64,000 bases of DNA. It comes from Halomonas sp. UBA3074. GTDB taxonomy: Bacteria > Pseudomonadota > Gammaproteobacteria > Pseudomonadales > Halomonadaceae. The first letter of the stretch is position 1. Every line of letters starts with the position of its first letter. The translations under genes were made by a program, and so were the position numbers. Location: contig NZ_DFBS01000011.1 of assembly GCF_002366715.1 (NCBI RefSeq), positions 1 to 64,000 of the forward strand, given 5' to 3'. Under the pieces are notes generated by a model that ran no database searches, had not been told where the DNA came from, and saw nothing but the letters and a program-made list of their open reading frames with translations. Below are positions 36,095 through 44,281 of the stretch, one piece after another.

Positions 36095-36928
36095 ATGAAA
36101 CGTACGGCTTTTTTTATCTCTGATGGTACCGGGATCACGGCAGAAAGTTTGGGGCGCAGCCTGCTGGCCCAGTTCAGCGATGTCGAAATCGACATGCAGA
36201 CCAAGCCTTATATCGACACATTGGAAAAAGCCCAGGCGCTAGCAGCGATCATCGAAGCAACCACTCACCGCGACGGGCAGCGTCCGATCATTATCGACAC
36301 TATCGTCGATCAACAGATCCGTAACGTCATTCGCCAGGCGTCGGGGTTCAAAGTCGATATCTTTTCTACTTTTCTGGAGCCACTGGAACAGGAGCTCAAT
36401 ACTCACTCCTCCTACAGCGTGGGAAGAACACACTCGATCGGTAGCGATGATGTCTATATGGATCGCATCCACTCGGTGCATTTTGCACTTGATAACGACG
36501 ACGGCGCGCGCACGCATCAATACGATAAAGCCGATATTATTCTAGTTGGCGTTTCACGCTGCGGTAAAACCCCCACTTCGCTTTATCTAGCGCTTCAGTT
36601 TGGCATTCGCGCGGCGAACTATCCGCTGACGGAAGATGATTTAGACGAAGATGGCATGCTGAAGCTGCCCAAGGCGCTAGCGCCCCACCGTCAAAAACTG
36701 TTTGGACTCACCATTGATGCGCGGCGTTTATCCGCGATTCGCAATGAGCGTCGGCCGAATAGTCGTTACAGCTCCATCGACCAGTGCCTTCAGGAAGTAG
36801 AACAGGCAGAGTCGCTATACCGCACCATGCATATTCCCTTTATTGATGCGACGCGCTTCTCGGTAGAAGAGATATCAACGCGAATGATTGCTGAGACGGG
36901 TTTAGCGAGGCGCTTTTCGCCCCGCTAA
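36095..36928 (+). CDS. ppsR: PEP synthase regulatory protein (pyruvate, water dikinase kinase/phosphorylase)
   Basis: This 277-aa DUF299 protein has the P-loop GVSRCGKTPTS near residue 152-162 and the N-terminal FFISDGTGITAE. The family uses ADP to phosphorylate a Thr of PEP synthase and inorganic phosphate to remove it, switching the enzyme off and on. It lies divergent to ppsA across a 273-bp gap, which supports the pairing. It converges with hpt (18-bp gap). Confidence 0.95.
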   Translation: MKRTAFFISDGTGITAESLGRSLLAQFSDVEIDMQTKPYIDTLEKAQALAAIIEATTHRDGQRPIIIDTIVDQQIRNVIRQASGFKVDIFSTFLEPLEQELNTHSSYSVGRTHSIGSDDVYMDRIHSVHFALDNDDGARTHQYDKADIILVGVSRCGKTPTSLYLALQFGIRAANYPLTEDDLDEDGMLKLPKALAPHRQKLFGLTIDARRLSAIRNERRPNSRYSSIDQCLQEVEQAESLYRTMHIPFIDATRFSVEEISTRMIAETGLARRFSPR

Positions 36929-36945
36929 CATTTAGCACGGCTACT

Positions 36946-37524
36946 TCACATCCCCTTGGGGGCAAATATGCCCGGCGCATTGCGCCAGTAGCCTTTGTAG
37001 TCCATGCCAAAACCAAACACGTAGCGGTCGGCGACTTCCAAGCTGCAGTAGTCGGCCTTCAACCCGGGGACTGCTTTGCGGTTGTGCTGCTTATCGACCA
37101 GCACGGCCGTGGTCACACTGGCGGCCTGGGCTTCTTCGCAGTAGGCTAAAATCGCCGCCAGCGTAGCCCCTTCGTCTAAAATGTCATCGACGATGACCAC
37201 ATGGCGTCCTGCCATGGGCACCTCAGGAGAAACCCGCCAAAACAGCTCACCGCCGCGTAGCTCATTGCGATAGCGGGTGGCGTGCAAATAATCCACCTCC
37301 AGCGGAAAGCCCAACCGGGTCAGCAGATGACCGGTAGTGATTAAACCACCATTCATGACACAGTAAAAAACCGGCAGTTTGTCGCCTAAGTCACGTGTGA
37401 TCGCTTCCGCCATACGATCAAGCGCTTTCTCTACTTCTTGCTGAGAGATAAGGCAATCGGCGTTATCCATCAATTCGCGCATTGAGTCCAACGACTCTAA
37501 TGCTTCTTTATCCAGCTTTGACAT
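36946..37524 (-). CDS. hpt: hypoxanthine-guanine phosphoribosyltransferase
   Basis: This 192-aa purine salvage enzyme has the PRPP-binding loop VVIVDDILDEGATL and VFYCVMNGG near residue 55. It condenses hypoxanthine or guanine with PRPP. It lies downstream of nagZ on the same strand with a 47-bp gap and may be the last gene of the psrA transcript. The resemblance is to the Pseudomonas-type Hpt rather than E. coli Hpt. Confidence 0.9.
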   Translation of the reverse strand: MSKLDKEALESLDSMRELMDNADCLISQQEVEKALDRMAEAITRDLGDKLPVFYCVMNGGLITTGHLLTRLGFPLEVDYLHATRYRNELRGGELFWRVSPEVPMAGRHVVIVDDILDEGATLAAILAYCEEAQAASVTTAVLVDKQHNRKAVPGLKADYCSLEVADRYVFGFGMDYKGYWRNAPGIFAPKGM

Positions 37525-37571
37525 CTAAACTCCAGACGGGTTGAAAGCGTTAATCGCGGTAACAGGAATAT

Positions 37572-38603
37572 TCACAACGTATTGGGTTTCGGCTTATCAG
37601 CCAGTGCTTCGAGTTTAGCGTGGGCACGCCGCCAGCGTCCCAGCGCACTTAAAGCGTCGAGATCAGGTCGTGCACGGCTGTAGCGGAGCTTGGCGGGGCG
37701 CTTCGTTTCGATACCTCGGCAGGCTTCGATGACCTCCAGCGCGGCGGCGCGATCATTGCACACCAGCAGCATATCGCAGCCCGCCGCTAGCGCAGCCTGG
37801 GCACGCTGTTTGGGCCCGCCTGCTTCGTGGGCACCTGCCATGCTCAAATCATCCGAAAAGATGCAGCCTTTGAAGCCCAACGATTCACGCAGCATCCCCA
37901 GCCAGTGAGGGGAAAAGCCTGCCGGTCGGGAATCGAAAGCGCTGTAGATGACGTGTGCAGGCATTACCCCGTCTAATGCTGCTGCTAACTGGGTAAAGGG
38001 CACAAGATCGCGCTGTTTGATCACATCTAATGGGCGATCGTCCACCGGCAGCGCTACGTGAGAGTCTGCGGCGACACCGCCATGGCCGGGAAAATGTTTG
38101 CCTACCGCGGCCATACCCGCTTCGTGGAGCCCTTGAATAAAAGCGCCCCCCAGTTGCGCCACATGCTGGGGGTCACGGCTGAAGCTGCGGTCACCAATAA
38201 CGCTCGAGACACCGCTCTCCACATCGAGCACCGGCGCAAAGCTCAAATCCAATCCGCAGGCCGCCATTTCCATACCCAGTAGCCAGCCTGCATCTTTTGC
38301 CAGCACAAGGCCGTCATCCGGATTGGCGTGATACCACTCACCAATACGCGCCATGGCAGGCAAGCGCGTCATTCCCTCTTTAATGCGCTGCACGCGCCCG
38401 CCTTCTTGATCAACGGCAAGCAGTAAGTCCGCTCGTACCCGGCGAATATCGCTGCATAGTTTGCGAACTTGATAACCATTCTCGACATTGCGGGCAAATA
38501 AAATGACGCCCCCTACACTCGGTTCGCGCAGTAAACGCTTTTCTGCAGCCGTTAATGTTGGGCCTTCGAGGTCGAGCATGACCGGGCCAAGCGGTTGAGT
38601 CAT
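37572..38603 (-). CDS. nagZ: beta-N-acetylhexosaminidase NagZ
   Basis: This 343-aa cytoplasmic glycosidase (GH3) cleaves GlcNAc from anhydromuropeptides in cell-wall recycling. The NagZ signature KHFPGHG with the following catalytic loop (DSHVALP) is intact, and AVDQEGGRVQR is conserved near residue 63. The length matches family members (about 340 aa). It sits between hpt and a YkuD protein in the order psrA-ykuD-nagZ-hpt; in Pseudomonas nagZ is also near psrA and lexA. NagZ activity influences AmpR-type beta-lactamase signals in other bacteria. Confidence 0.95.
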   Translation of the reverse strand: MTQPLGPVMLDLEGPTLTAAEKRLLREPSVGGVILFARNVENGYQVRKLCSDIRRVRADLLLAVDQEGGRVQRIKEGMTRLPAMARIGEWYHANPDDGLVLAKDAGWLLGMEMAACGLDLSFAPVLDVESGVSSVIGDRSFSRDPQHVAQLGGAFIQGLHEAGMAAVGKHFPGHGGVAADSHVALPVDDRPLDVIKQRDLVPFTQLAAALDGVMPAHVIYSAFDSRPAGFSPHWLGMLRESLGFKGCIFSDDLSMAGAHEAGGPKQRAQAALAAGCDMLLVCNDRAAALEVIEACRGIETKRPAKLRYSRARPDLDALSALGRWRRAHAKLEALADKPKPNTL

Positions 38604-38666
38604 CGTGACAGGTCCATTTAAAAGGGGCGATGATTCTAGACGATCGTCTAGCGGAGTCCAAACTGA

Positions 38667-39203
38667 TCAGTCAAACGATTGACGACCGCCGTGCAACCAA
38701 ACGGGAGTGCCTGGCAGCGCTAATGAAAAGATATACAGCAAATCATTGGTGCGTAAACGAATGCAGCCATGAGAAGCTGCAACGCCCATAGGCTGGTCAG
38801 CGGGTGTGCCGTGCAGATAAATATAACGCCGCTGGGAGTCTACCTGACCACCGCGGTTAACGCCTTTTTCTAACCCACACAGCCACAGGATGCGTGTCAA
38901 AATCCAGTCACGCTCGGGATGCGCCTTCGCGAGCGCAGGAGAAAACTCCTCGCCGGTCCAGCGACGACCACGAAATACCGCATTCTCAGGCGCCCCCTCG
39001 CCAATCGCCGCCCTAATATAGTGCCAGCCATGGGGGGTTTTACCGCTACCGTTACGCTCACCGACACCGGCAACACCTGAGGATATGTCACACTCATGCA
39101 GCACTTTTGGCCCTCGCCAGCAGCGTAACCGCTGTTGAGTCGTATCGATTTCTAACCAAATGTTCTCTATAGGAGGTAGCTCAGCGAGCCTGGGCGTTCG
39201 CAT
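38667..39203 (-). CDS. YkuD-domain protein without signal peptide (L,D-transpeptidase family; possible cytoplasmic L,D-carboxypeptidase)
   Basis: This 178-aa protein is counted from ATG 39203 (GAAGGA upstream), which overlaps psrA by 23 nt. The YkuD catalytic block is intact: YLHGTPADQPMGVAASHGCIRL, with His and the nucleophilic Cys in SHGCIRL. The N-terminus (MRTPRLAELPP) has neither a signal peptide nor an anchor, so the protein should stay in the cytoplasm. Periplasmic Ldt enzymes always carry export signals. A cytoplasmic YkuD L,D-carboxypeptidase (ElsL) that trims recycled muropeptides is known in Acinetobacter. The neighbouring nagZ works in the same pathway, which makes this role plausible but unproven. 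Confidence 0.85.
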   Translation of the reverse strand: MRTPRLAELPPIENIWLEIDTTQQRLRCWRGPKVLHECDISSGVAGVGERNGSGKTPHGWHYIRAAIGEGAPENAVFRGRRWTGEEFSPALAKAHPERDWILTRILWLCGLEKGVNRGGQVDSQRRYIYLHGTPADQPMGVAASHGCIRLRTNDLLYIFSLALPGTPVWLHGGRQSFD

Positions 39204-39858
39204 ATTTTCCTTCTTCAAGCGCTGAAGGCAACGGTGCATTCATGGCAGCAACGACGACCGGGCGCAAGCGTCGAACCAAATCACGCACGGTCACTTGCTC
39301 GTGATAATCCTTTTCGGCGATATCGCGAAGCGCATCGAGCCCTGAAAGCGTAAAAATCACGGTGCCGAGCATAAAGTGTAGTCGCCAAAAGCGCTCAGCG
39401 TCAGGCAAGTCGGGCGTGGCTTGTCGCACTAGCTCAGTAAAGCGCGTGAACACATCCCCATACTCCTGCTGGATATGACGCCGAAGATGGCCCTGGGCCT
39501 GGCTATAGGCGAGCCCTAGCAAGCGCATGAACACCTTTAAGCTATTGCGCTCTGCTGGCACCGCCAGCACGGTATTCGCCATTGTTTCGAGCAGCAATTC
39601 AAGCGGAATGACACCCCCGGCATGCTGGGCTTCCAGCTCATCGAGTGCCGTGTGAAAGCGCTGAGTGAAGGGATCCAGATAGCGCGAAAAAACAGCCTGG
39701 ATCAAGGCTTTTTTCGAACCGAAGTGGTAATTCACAGCGGCTAAATTGACCCGCGCTTTGCTAGTGATGTTGCGCAGCGAGGTTTCAGCAAAACCACGCT
39801 CTGCAAACAGCACTTCCGCAGTGTCGAGTATTCGAGTTACCGTATCAGATTGAGCCAT
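39181..39858 (-). CDS. psrA: TetR-family regulator PsrA
   Basis: This 225-aa regulator starts MAQSDTVTRILDTAEVLF with ATG 39858 and GGAGAG upstream. The helix-turn-helix VNLAAVNYHFGSKKALI is near residue 35-52, and the C-terminal domain resembles Pseudomonas PsrA, which senses long-chain fatty acids and controls beta-oxidation and rpoS. The psrA-lexA divergent pair with nagZ nearby is the same order as in Pseudomonas. Two sites of the PsrA form (GAAAC-N3/4-GTTT) lie in the intergenic region, consistent with autoregulation. Confidence 0.9.
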   Translation of the reverse strand: MAQSDTVTRILDTAEVLFAERGFAETSLRNITSKARVNLAAVNYHFGSKKALIQAVFSRYLDPFTQRFHTALDELEAQHAGGVIPLELLLETMANTVLAVPAERNSLKVFMRLLGLAYSQAQGHLRRHIQQEYGDVFTRFTELVRQATPDLPDAERFWRLHFMLGTVIFTLSGLDALRDIAEKDYHEQVTVRDLVRRLRPVVVAAMNAPLPSALEEGKYANAQAR

Positions 39859-39871
39859 GCTGCTCTCCGGG

Positions 39872-39979
39872 GAAACGGATGTTTTAAACATCGCAAAATA
39901 CTATGCCATAACGCAGGTAGGCTCAACGCTTGATTTTCTGATGAAATGTGGCTGTCTAAATAAGTAGAAACTTAGTTTA
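39872..39979. promoter_or_regulatory. two PsrA-like operator sites in the psrA-lexA intergenic region
   Basis: GAAAC-GGAT-GTTTT (39872-39885) lies just upstream of the psrA start, and GAAAC-TTA-GTTTA (39967-39979) lies further up. The described PsrA motif is G/CAAAC(N2-4)GTTTG/C. The arms are near-consensus, with deviations only at the last position. Confidence 0.55.
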
Positions 39980-40025
39980 AAACGATTATCAAAATTTGGC
40001 TGAGTTGATAACCAGGGATTGACAA

Positions 40026-40066
40026 GCCATATACTGGACAGAGGAACATACTGTATACTTAACCAC
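40026..40066 (+). promoter_or_regulatory. two LexA-like (SOS) boxes upstream of lexA
   Basis: CTGTATACTTAACCAC (40051-40066) keeps the CTGT half of CTGT-N8-ACAG and the AT-rich core. GCCATATACTGGACAG (40026-40041) keeps ACAG. Both lie 60-100 nt upstream of the lexA ATG, with a TTGACA (40019-40024) just before. A tandem pair is usual for lexA autoregulation. Confidence 0.6.
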
Positions 40067-40126
40067 TTATCGATTAAGTCGTCATTTAAACAGTCACCGT
40101 CTATTCACTATTTTTTGGAGTCTGGT

Positions 40127-40807
40127 ATGTCGCGTCCGCTAACCGCTCGCCAACAGCACGTTTTTGATTTTATCGTTAAAACCATGGGCGAATTTGGCTA
40201 CCCTCCGACCCGCGCTGAAATTGCTAAAGCGTTGGGTTTCCGTTCACCCAACGCAGCAGAAGAGCACCTACGCGCCCTCGAGCGCAAAGGCGTTATCCGC
40301 ATCATCCGTAATACTTCGCGCGGCATTCGACTGCCCAACCAAGAGCCCCAAGAGGTAATCGACAACTCCCTGATTACATCACCCACTGCCACGCTTGACC
40401 CAGCGCCAACGGGGCTACCAGTGATTGGGGAGGTCGCCGCGGGGAGCCCGATCTTGGCCGCCGAGCATATCGACCGCTACTGCCCTCTCCCCGCCGAATA
40501 CTTCACGCCCAAGGCGGATTACCTGCTGCGCGTGCGCGGGCTATCGATGAAGGACATCGGCATCCTGGAAGGAGACTTACTGGCAGTTCACCGCACCGAG
40601 CGAGTGCGCGATGGTCAAATCGTCGTCGCACGCCTGGACGATGAAGTGACCGTCAAACGCTTCAAGCGTCAAGGGCATCAGGTCACGCTATTTGCGGAAA
40701 ATTCGGACTTTGCGCCCATTGAGATCGACCTGCGCTCACAGTCTTTGGACATCGAAGGTGTCGGCGTAGGGGTCATTCGCGGGGGCAATGGCCAAGCGCT
40801 TGGCTAA
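40127..40807 (+). CDS. lexA: SOS repressor LexA
   Basis: This 226-aa repressor starts at ATG 40127 with GGAG upstream; the frame is open to 40019 but has no RBS. The winged helix (residues 1-70) contains PPTRAEIAKALGF and SPNAAEEHLRALERKG. Autocleavage is expected between Ala105 and Gly106 in VAAGSP, catalysed by Ser140 (VRGLSMKD) and Lys177 (TVKRF). The spacing between these is the same as in E. coli (Ser119/Lys156). The linker is about 20 residues longer than in E. coli. Two LexA-like boxes lie upstream. Confidence 0.96.
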   Translation: MSRPLTARQQHVFDFIVKTMGEFGYPPTRAEIAKALGFRSPNAAEEHLRALERKGVIRIIRNTSRGIRLPNQEPQEVIDNSLITSPTATLDPAPTGLPVIGEVAAGSPILAAEHIDRYCPLPAEYFTPKADYLLRVRGLSMKDIGILEGDLLAVHRTERVRDGQIVVARLDDEVTVKRFKRQGHQVTLFAENSDFAPIEIDLRSQSLDIEGVGVGVIRGGNGQALG

Positions 40808-40826
40808 TAGACGCTCGCAAAGGTCG

Positions 40827-41498
40827 CTACTGCTTATCGATATAGCGGTGGTCATTAAACGTGGCCACCCAATCTGGGTGATAGACCATCAGAATACTCA
40901 GCAGCATGCCGGTGATAAAGGCCTCGGAAGGCATCAATAGAGGCAAGAACCGAGCATACTCTTGGGCCAGGTAAATAGCGTCAGGATCGGTGCCGGCAAC
41001 GGTGATGAGCAGCACGGCTGATAGCCCCGCCACCAGCGTTGCCAATGCTGCGCCAAAAAAACCGCAGGCAAATAGAAACACCATAAGATTATCCGGCAGG
41101 CGGCGATCTACCAGCCGCCAAACCGTGCCCGTAACGGCCGCCGGAATGATCCCCGTCACCAGCACGTTCGGCCCCAGCAGCATCCACTCATTGCGGCCAA
41201 TAACCACCATTGCCACATTGATAAGGACATTGCTGATCAACGCTAATGGCGCTTTAAACACCAGCGTCATCAATACCGTAAAGACCAGATGTAACGTTAA
41301 CCAGTCTACCGCCTGAGCGCGTAGCTGCCACATCAGTACCACGGCCAGCGTTGCGCCCAGCCACCGGTGCTGAAGCGCCGTATCGTCGATCAACTCCTGC
41401 CAAGGCCGCCCCCAAAGCGCCCACACTACGACGCTTAGCGAGAGTAGCGAGGTGAGTATCAGCGCCGAGGGCGCCAATACATTTTGCGCAAATGACAT
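40827..41498 (-). CDS. CbiM-like energy-coupling factor membrane component
   Basis: This 223-aa inner-membrane protein has six or seven helices. The C-terminal part (LPLLMPSEAFITGMLL and VYHPDWVATF) resembles the CbiM S-component of ECF cobalt/nickel transporters. No ATPase (CbiO) or CbiQ gene is adjacent, so it is an orphan; substrate and partners are unknown. CbiM's usual N-terminal His-rich metal loop is not seen. It converges with lexA (20-bp gap) and precedes no obvious metal gene. Confidence 0.75.
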   Translation of the reverse strand: MSFAQNVLAPSALILTSLLSLSVVVWALWGRPWQELIDDTALQHRWLGATLAVVLMWQLRAQAVDWLTLHLVFTVLMTLVFKAPLALISNVLINVAMVVIGRNEWMLLGPNVLVTGIIPAAVTGTVWRLVDRRLPDNLMVFLFACGFFGAALATLVAGLSAVLLITVAGTDPDAIYLAQEYARFLPLLMPSEAFITGMLLSILMVYHPDWVATFNDHRYIDKQ

Positions 41499-41522
41499 AG
41501 CGGCCTCTCATCTTATCGGACG

Positions 41523-42377
41523 TTAACTAAACACGACGGTTTTGTTGCCGTGCACCAGGACACGGTCCTCTAGATGCCAGCGTAACCCCCGAGCGAGCAC
41601 GGACTTTTCCACGTCACGGCCAAAGCGAACTAAATCAGTCGGCGTGTGGCAGTGGCTCACACGATGGATATCCTGTTCGATGATCGGGCCTGCATCGAGC
41701 TCTTCCGTCACATAGTGGCACGTCGCGCCAATCAGCTTAACCCCACGCTGGTAAGCCTGATGGTAGGGTTTAGCGCCTGCAAATGAGGGTAGAAAACTAT
41801 GATGAATATTAATCACTCGGCCGGCATAGCGCGCGCACAAGTCAGGCGGAAGAATTTGCATATAACGCGCCAGCACGACGCAATCCGCCCGGGCGCAATC
41901 GATTTCGGCTTGTACCTTGGCAAACGAGGCCTGCTTGTTATCGGCGTCGACGGGCACATGCTGGTAAGGAATGCCGTACCACTCTACCAATGAACGCATA
42001 TCGTCATGGTTGGAAATGACGCTAACGATATCGCAATCCAACTCCCCCGCCTGCCAGCGATACAGCAAATCCACCAAGCAGTGGGACTCGCGGGATACCA
42101 TCAAAACCACACGGCGACGCTGCTGCGTATCCACCAACGACCACTGCATATCGAACTCATTGGCCACCGGTTCGAAGGCGGCCCGCAGTGCCTCTACCGA
42201 CATACCCACCGAATCCGCCAGAATTTCGTAACGCATAAAAAAACAGCCTGTTTCTAAATCAGAGTGCTGGCTGGCTTCGGTGATAGACCCGTTCTGTTGA
42301 GCAATAAAACTCGATACCCGGGCCACAATACCTACCCGATCAGGGCAGGACACAACCAAACGGTAATAATGGGACAT
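41523..42377 (-). CDS. purU: formyltetrahydrofolate deformylase PurU
   Basis: This 284-aa enzyme begins at ATG 42377 (MSHYYRLVVSC). The N-terminal ACT-like domain (residues about 5-85) contains CPDRVGIVARVS. The C-terminal formyl-hydrolase has NIHHSFLPSFAGAKPY and ATCHYVTEELDAGPII, with the catalytic Asn-His-Asp. It releases formate from 10-formyl-THF, balancing one-carbon pools. The upstream extension of the frame lacks an RBS. It is divergent from rnj. Confidence 0.94.
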   Translation of the reverse strand: MSHYYRLVVSCPDRVGIVARVSSFIAQQNGSITEASQHSDLETGCFFMRYEILADSVGMSVEALRAAFEPVANEFDMQWSLVDTQQRRRVVLMVSRESHCLVDLLYRWQAGELDCDIVSVISNHDDMRSLVEWYGIPYQHVPVDADNKQASFAKVQAEIDCARADCVVLARYMQILPPDLCARYAGRVINIHHSFLPSFAGAKPYHQAYQRGVKLIGATCHYVTEELDAGPIIEQDIHRVSHCHTPTDLVRFGRDVEKSVLARGLRWHLEDRVLVHGNKTVVFS

Positions 42378-42522
42378 ATGTGCGACTCTTGACCTACTTC
42401 GAAGGTATTTATGACAACCAATGGCTTGGTCTGCATAGTGTATCGGAAGGACGTGGATCATTGTTAGCCGACCCCGCCTTACCGTATAGTTAAGTCACTA
42501 CTTTTTAGGCTTTTCATAACTG

Positions 42523-44217
42523 ATGCACTCTACACGCGTTCAAATTCGTCCCCGTCGTCGTCCACCGCTGCGCATGTTGCCGCTGGGGGGCTGCGGTGAG
42601 ATTGGTATGAATCTAACGCTCTATGGCTATGACGATCATTGGATTGCCGTCGATTGCGGCATGATGATTCGACAAGATCTTCCTAACTCACCGCTGCAAG
42701 TGCCTAACCTCGATACACCAAAAACACTTGGCATCGTGCCCAAAGCACTCTTTATTACCCACGGGCATGAAGACCACATTGGCGCCGTTGCTTGGCTGTG
42801 GCCAATGTGGAACTGCCCTATTTACGCCACCCCATTAGCGGCGGGACTGTTACGACTCAAATTCGCGGAGCATCAGCTGAGCAGTGCAGCGATTCATGTC
42901 ATCGAACCAGGCGAAGCACTTGAAAGCGGGCCGTTTACGCTGCGCTATTTGCCGCTGACGCATTCGATACCCGAAAGCTGTGCCATTCTCTTGATGGCCG
43001 GCGGCTACCGTGTGTTGCATACCGGTGACTGGAAACTCGATCCTGAACCACTGATTGGTACACCGGTAAGCGCGGCGCAGTTTAGAGCCCTGGCCCCGGT
43101 CGATTTAGTGGTGGGCGATTCCACCAACGCGCCTATGCCAGGCCATTCCGGCAGTGAAGGCGATGTGGCGAAAGCGCTGGTCAAAACGCTTCGCCATTGC
43201 CAGGGCCGTGTCGTTGTTTCATGTTTTGCCAGTAACCTTGCGCGGGTATTGGCGATTGGCCGCGCCGCGCATCAATGTGGCCGACGCATTAGTTTGATGG
43301 GCCGCTCAATGGAGCGAATGGTGAGCGTTGCGCGTGGGCTTGGCTATATGGATGACCTACCGCCGCTGGTACCCAACCATGACCTTGGTTATTTGCCCCC
43401 GGATGAAGTGGTGATCATCGCGACAGGCAGCCAAGGGGAGCCCCGGGCCGCGCTACAGCGCCTTGCACAAGGTCGGCACCCCTTCGTAGATTTGCAGCCA
43501 GGCGATAACGTTATTTTTTCAGCCAAAGCCATTCCGGGCAACGAGCGCCCCATTGAACAGCTCAAGAAGCGCTTTACACAGCTAGGGGTGCAGATTTACG
43601 ACGAAATCAATCATCCCGAGCTGCATGCGACAGGGCATCCTGCGCAGGATGAGCTGGTGAAACTCTATCAGTGGATCAAACCCGCTCACTTGATTCCCGT
43701 CCACGGCGAAGCGCGGCATCAGCAGTCACATCAGGCCATTGCCAGCCAATTAGGCATTAGTGCGCCTATCACGCCCGTTAACGGCGATTTAATTAGTTTC
43801 GATAACCAAGGGCTGCGTTGCGAGGCACGCTACCCTCAGCCCCCCTGCATCGTCAGCCAAAACAGCGTGGTGCCTCATCCAGGGTTAGACGTCAAAGATG
43901 CCGGCACGGCACGCCGCGGTAGTTTATACCTCGCCCTGCCGGTGACCGCGACCGATACCGGGTGGGCGCGCATTGGCCGATTAATGTTGGATGCCACAGG
44001 CGCAAGCCCGCTAGACGAGGATAGCTTTAGCGATTGGCTGGATGAGCAGCTCGAAGAAATTGCGGCTGACACACTGGCAGACCTGCGCCACGCCCTGCAG
44101 CCGCGCCTGGTACATTGGCTGGCAGAGCATATGCAGCATCTGCCTGATGTACACCTGCAAATTATGGCCGCCGAAATGCCCGAGGCCATCAGCCTGGACA
44201 ATACCGCCCATCGCTAG
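42523..44217 (+). CDS. rnj: ribonuclease J (metallo-beta-lactamase/beta-CASP)
   Basis: This 564-aa RNase J-type protein has the zinc motif HGHEDHIGA near residue 84, then HTGDWKLDP, GDSTNA and the C-terminal IPVHGEARHQ, covering motifs 1-4 and the beta-CASP block. The basic N-terminus (RPRRRPP) fits RNA contact. RNase J is an endonuclease and 5'-3' exonuclease in Bacillus and alpha-proteobacteria; E. coli lacks it. The gene stands alone, divergent from purU and convergent with moaE. The C-terminal domain is somewhat degenerate compared with Bacillus. Confidence 0.9.
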   Translation: MHSTRVQIRPRRRPPLRMLPLGGCGEIGMNLTLYGYDDHWIAVDCGMMIRQDLPNSPLQVPNLDTPKTLGIVPKALFITHGHEDHIGAVAWLWPMWNCPIYATPLAAGLLRLKFAEHQLSSAAIHVIEPGEALESGPFTLRYLPLTHSIPESCAILLMAGGYRVLHTGDWKLDPEPLIGTPVSAAQFRALAPVDLVVGDSTNAPMPGHSGSEGDVAKALVKTLRHCQGRVVVSCFASNLARVLAIGRAAHQCGRRISLMGRSMERMVSVARGLGYMDDLPPLVPNHDLGYLPPDEVVIIATGSQGEPRAALQRLAQGRHPFVDLQPGDNVIFSAKAIPGNERPIEQLKKRFTQLGVQIYDEINHPELHATGHPAQDELVKLYQWIKPAHLIPVHGEARHQQSHQAIASQLGISAPITPVNGDLISFDNQGLRCEARYPQPPCIVSQNSVVPHPGLDVKDAGTARRGSLYLALPVTATDTGWARIGRLMLDATGASPLDEDSFSDWLDEQLEEIAADTLADLRHALQPRLVHWLAEHMQHLPDVHLQIMAAEMPEAISLDNTAHR

Positions 44218-44232
44218 GACGGCTACCTTATT

Positions 44233-44281
44233 GCCAAATCAAAACGCAGTGACGCTGGAACTCAATCCCAGCGCGCTGCGT
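44233..44281 (-). terminator. two-tier hairpin terminator of the moa operon
   Basis: On the minus strand ACGCAG-CG-CGCTGG...CCAGCG-TCA-CTGCGT (44244-44281) forms nested stems followed by TTTTGATTT. The moaE stop codon (44262-44264) falls in the loop. Confidence 0.7.
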
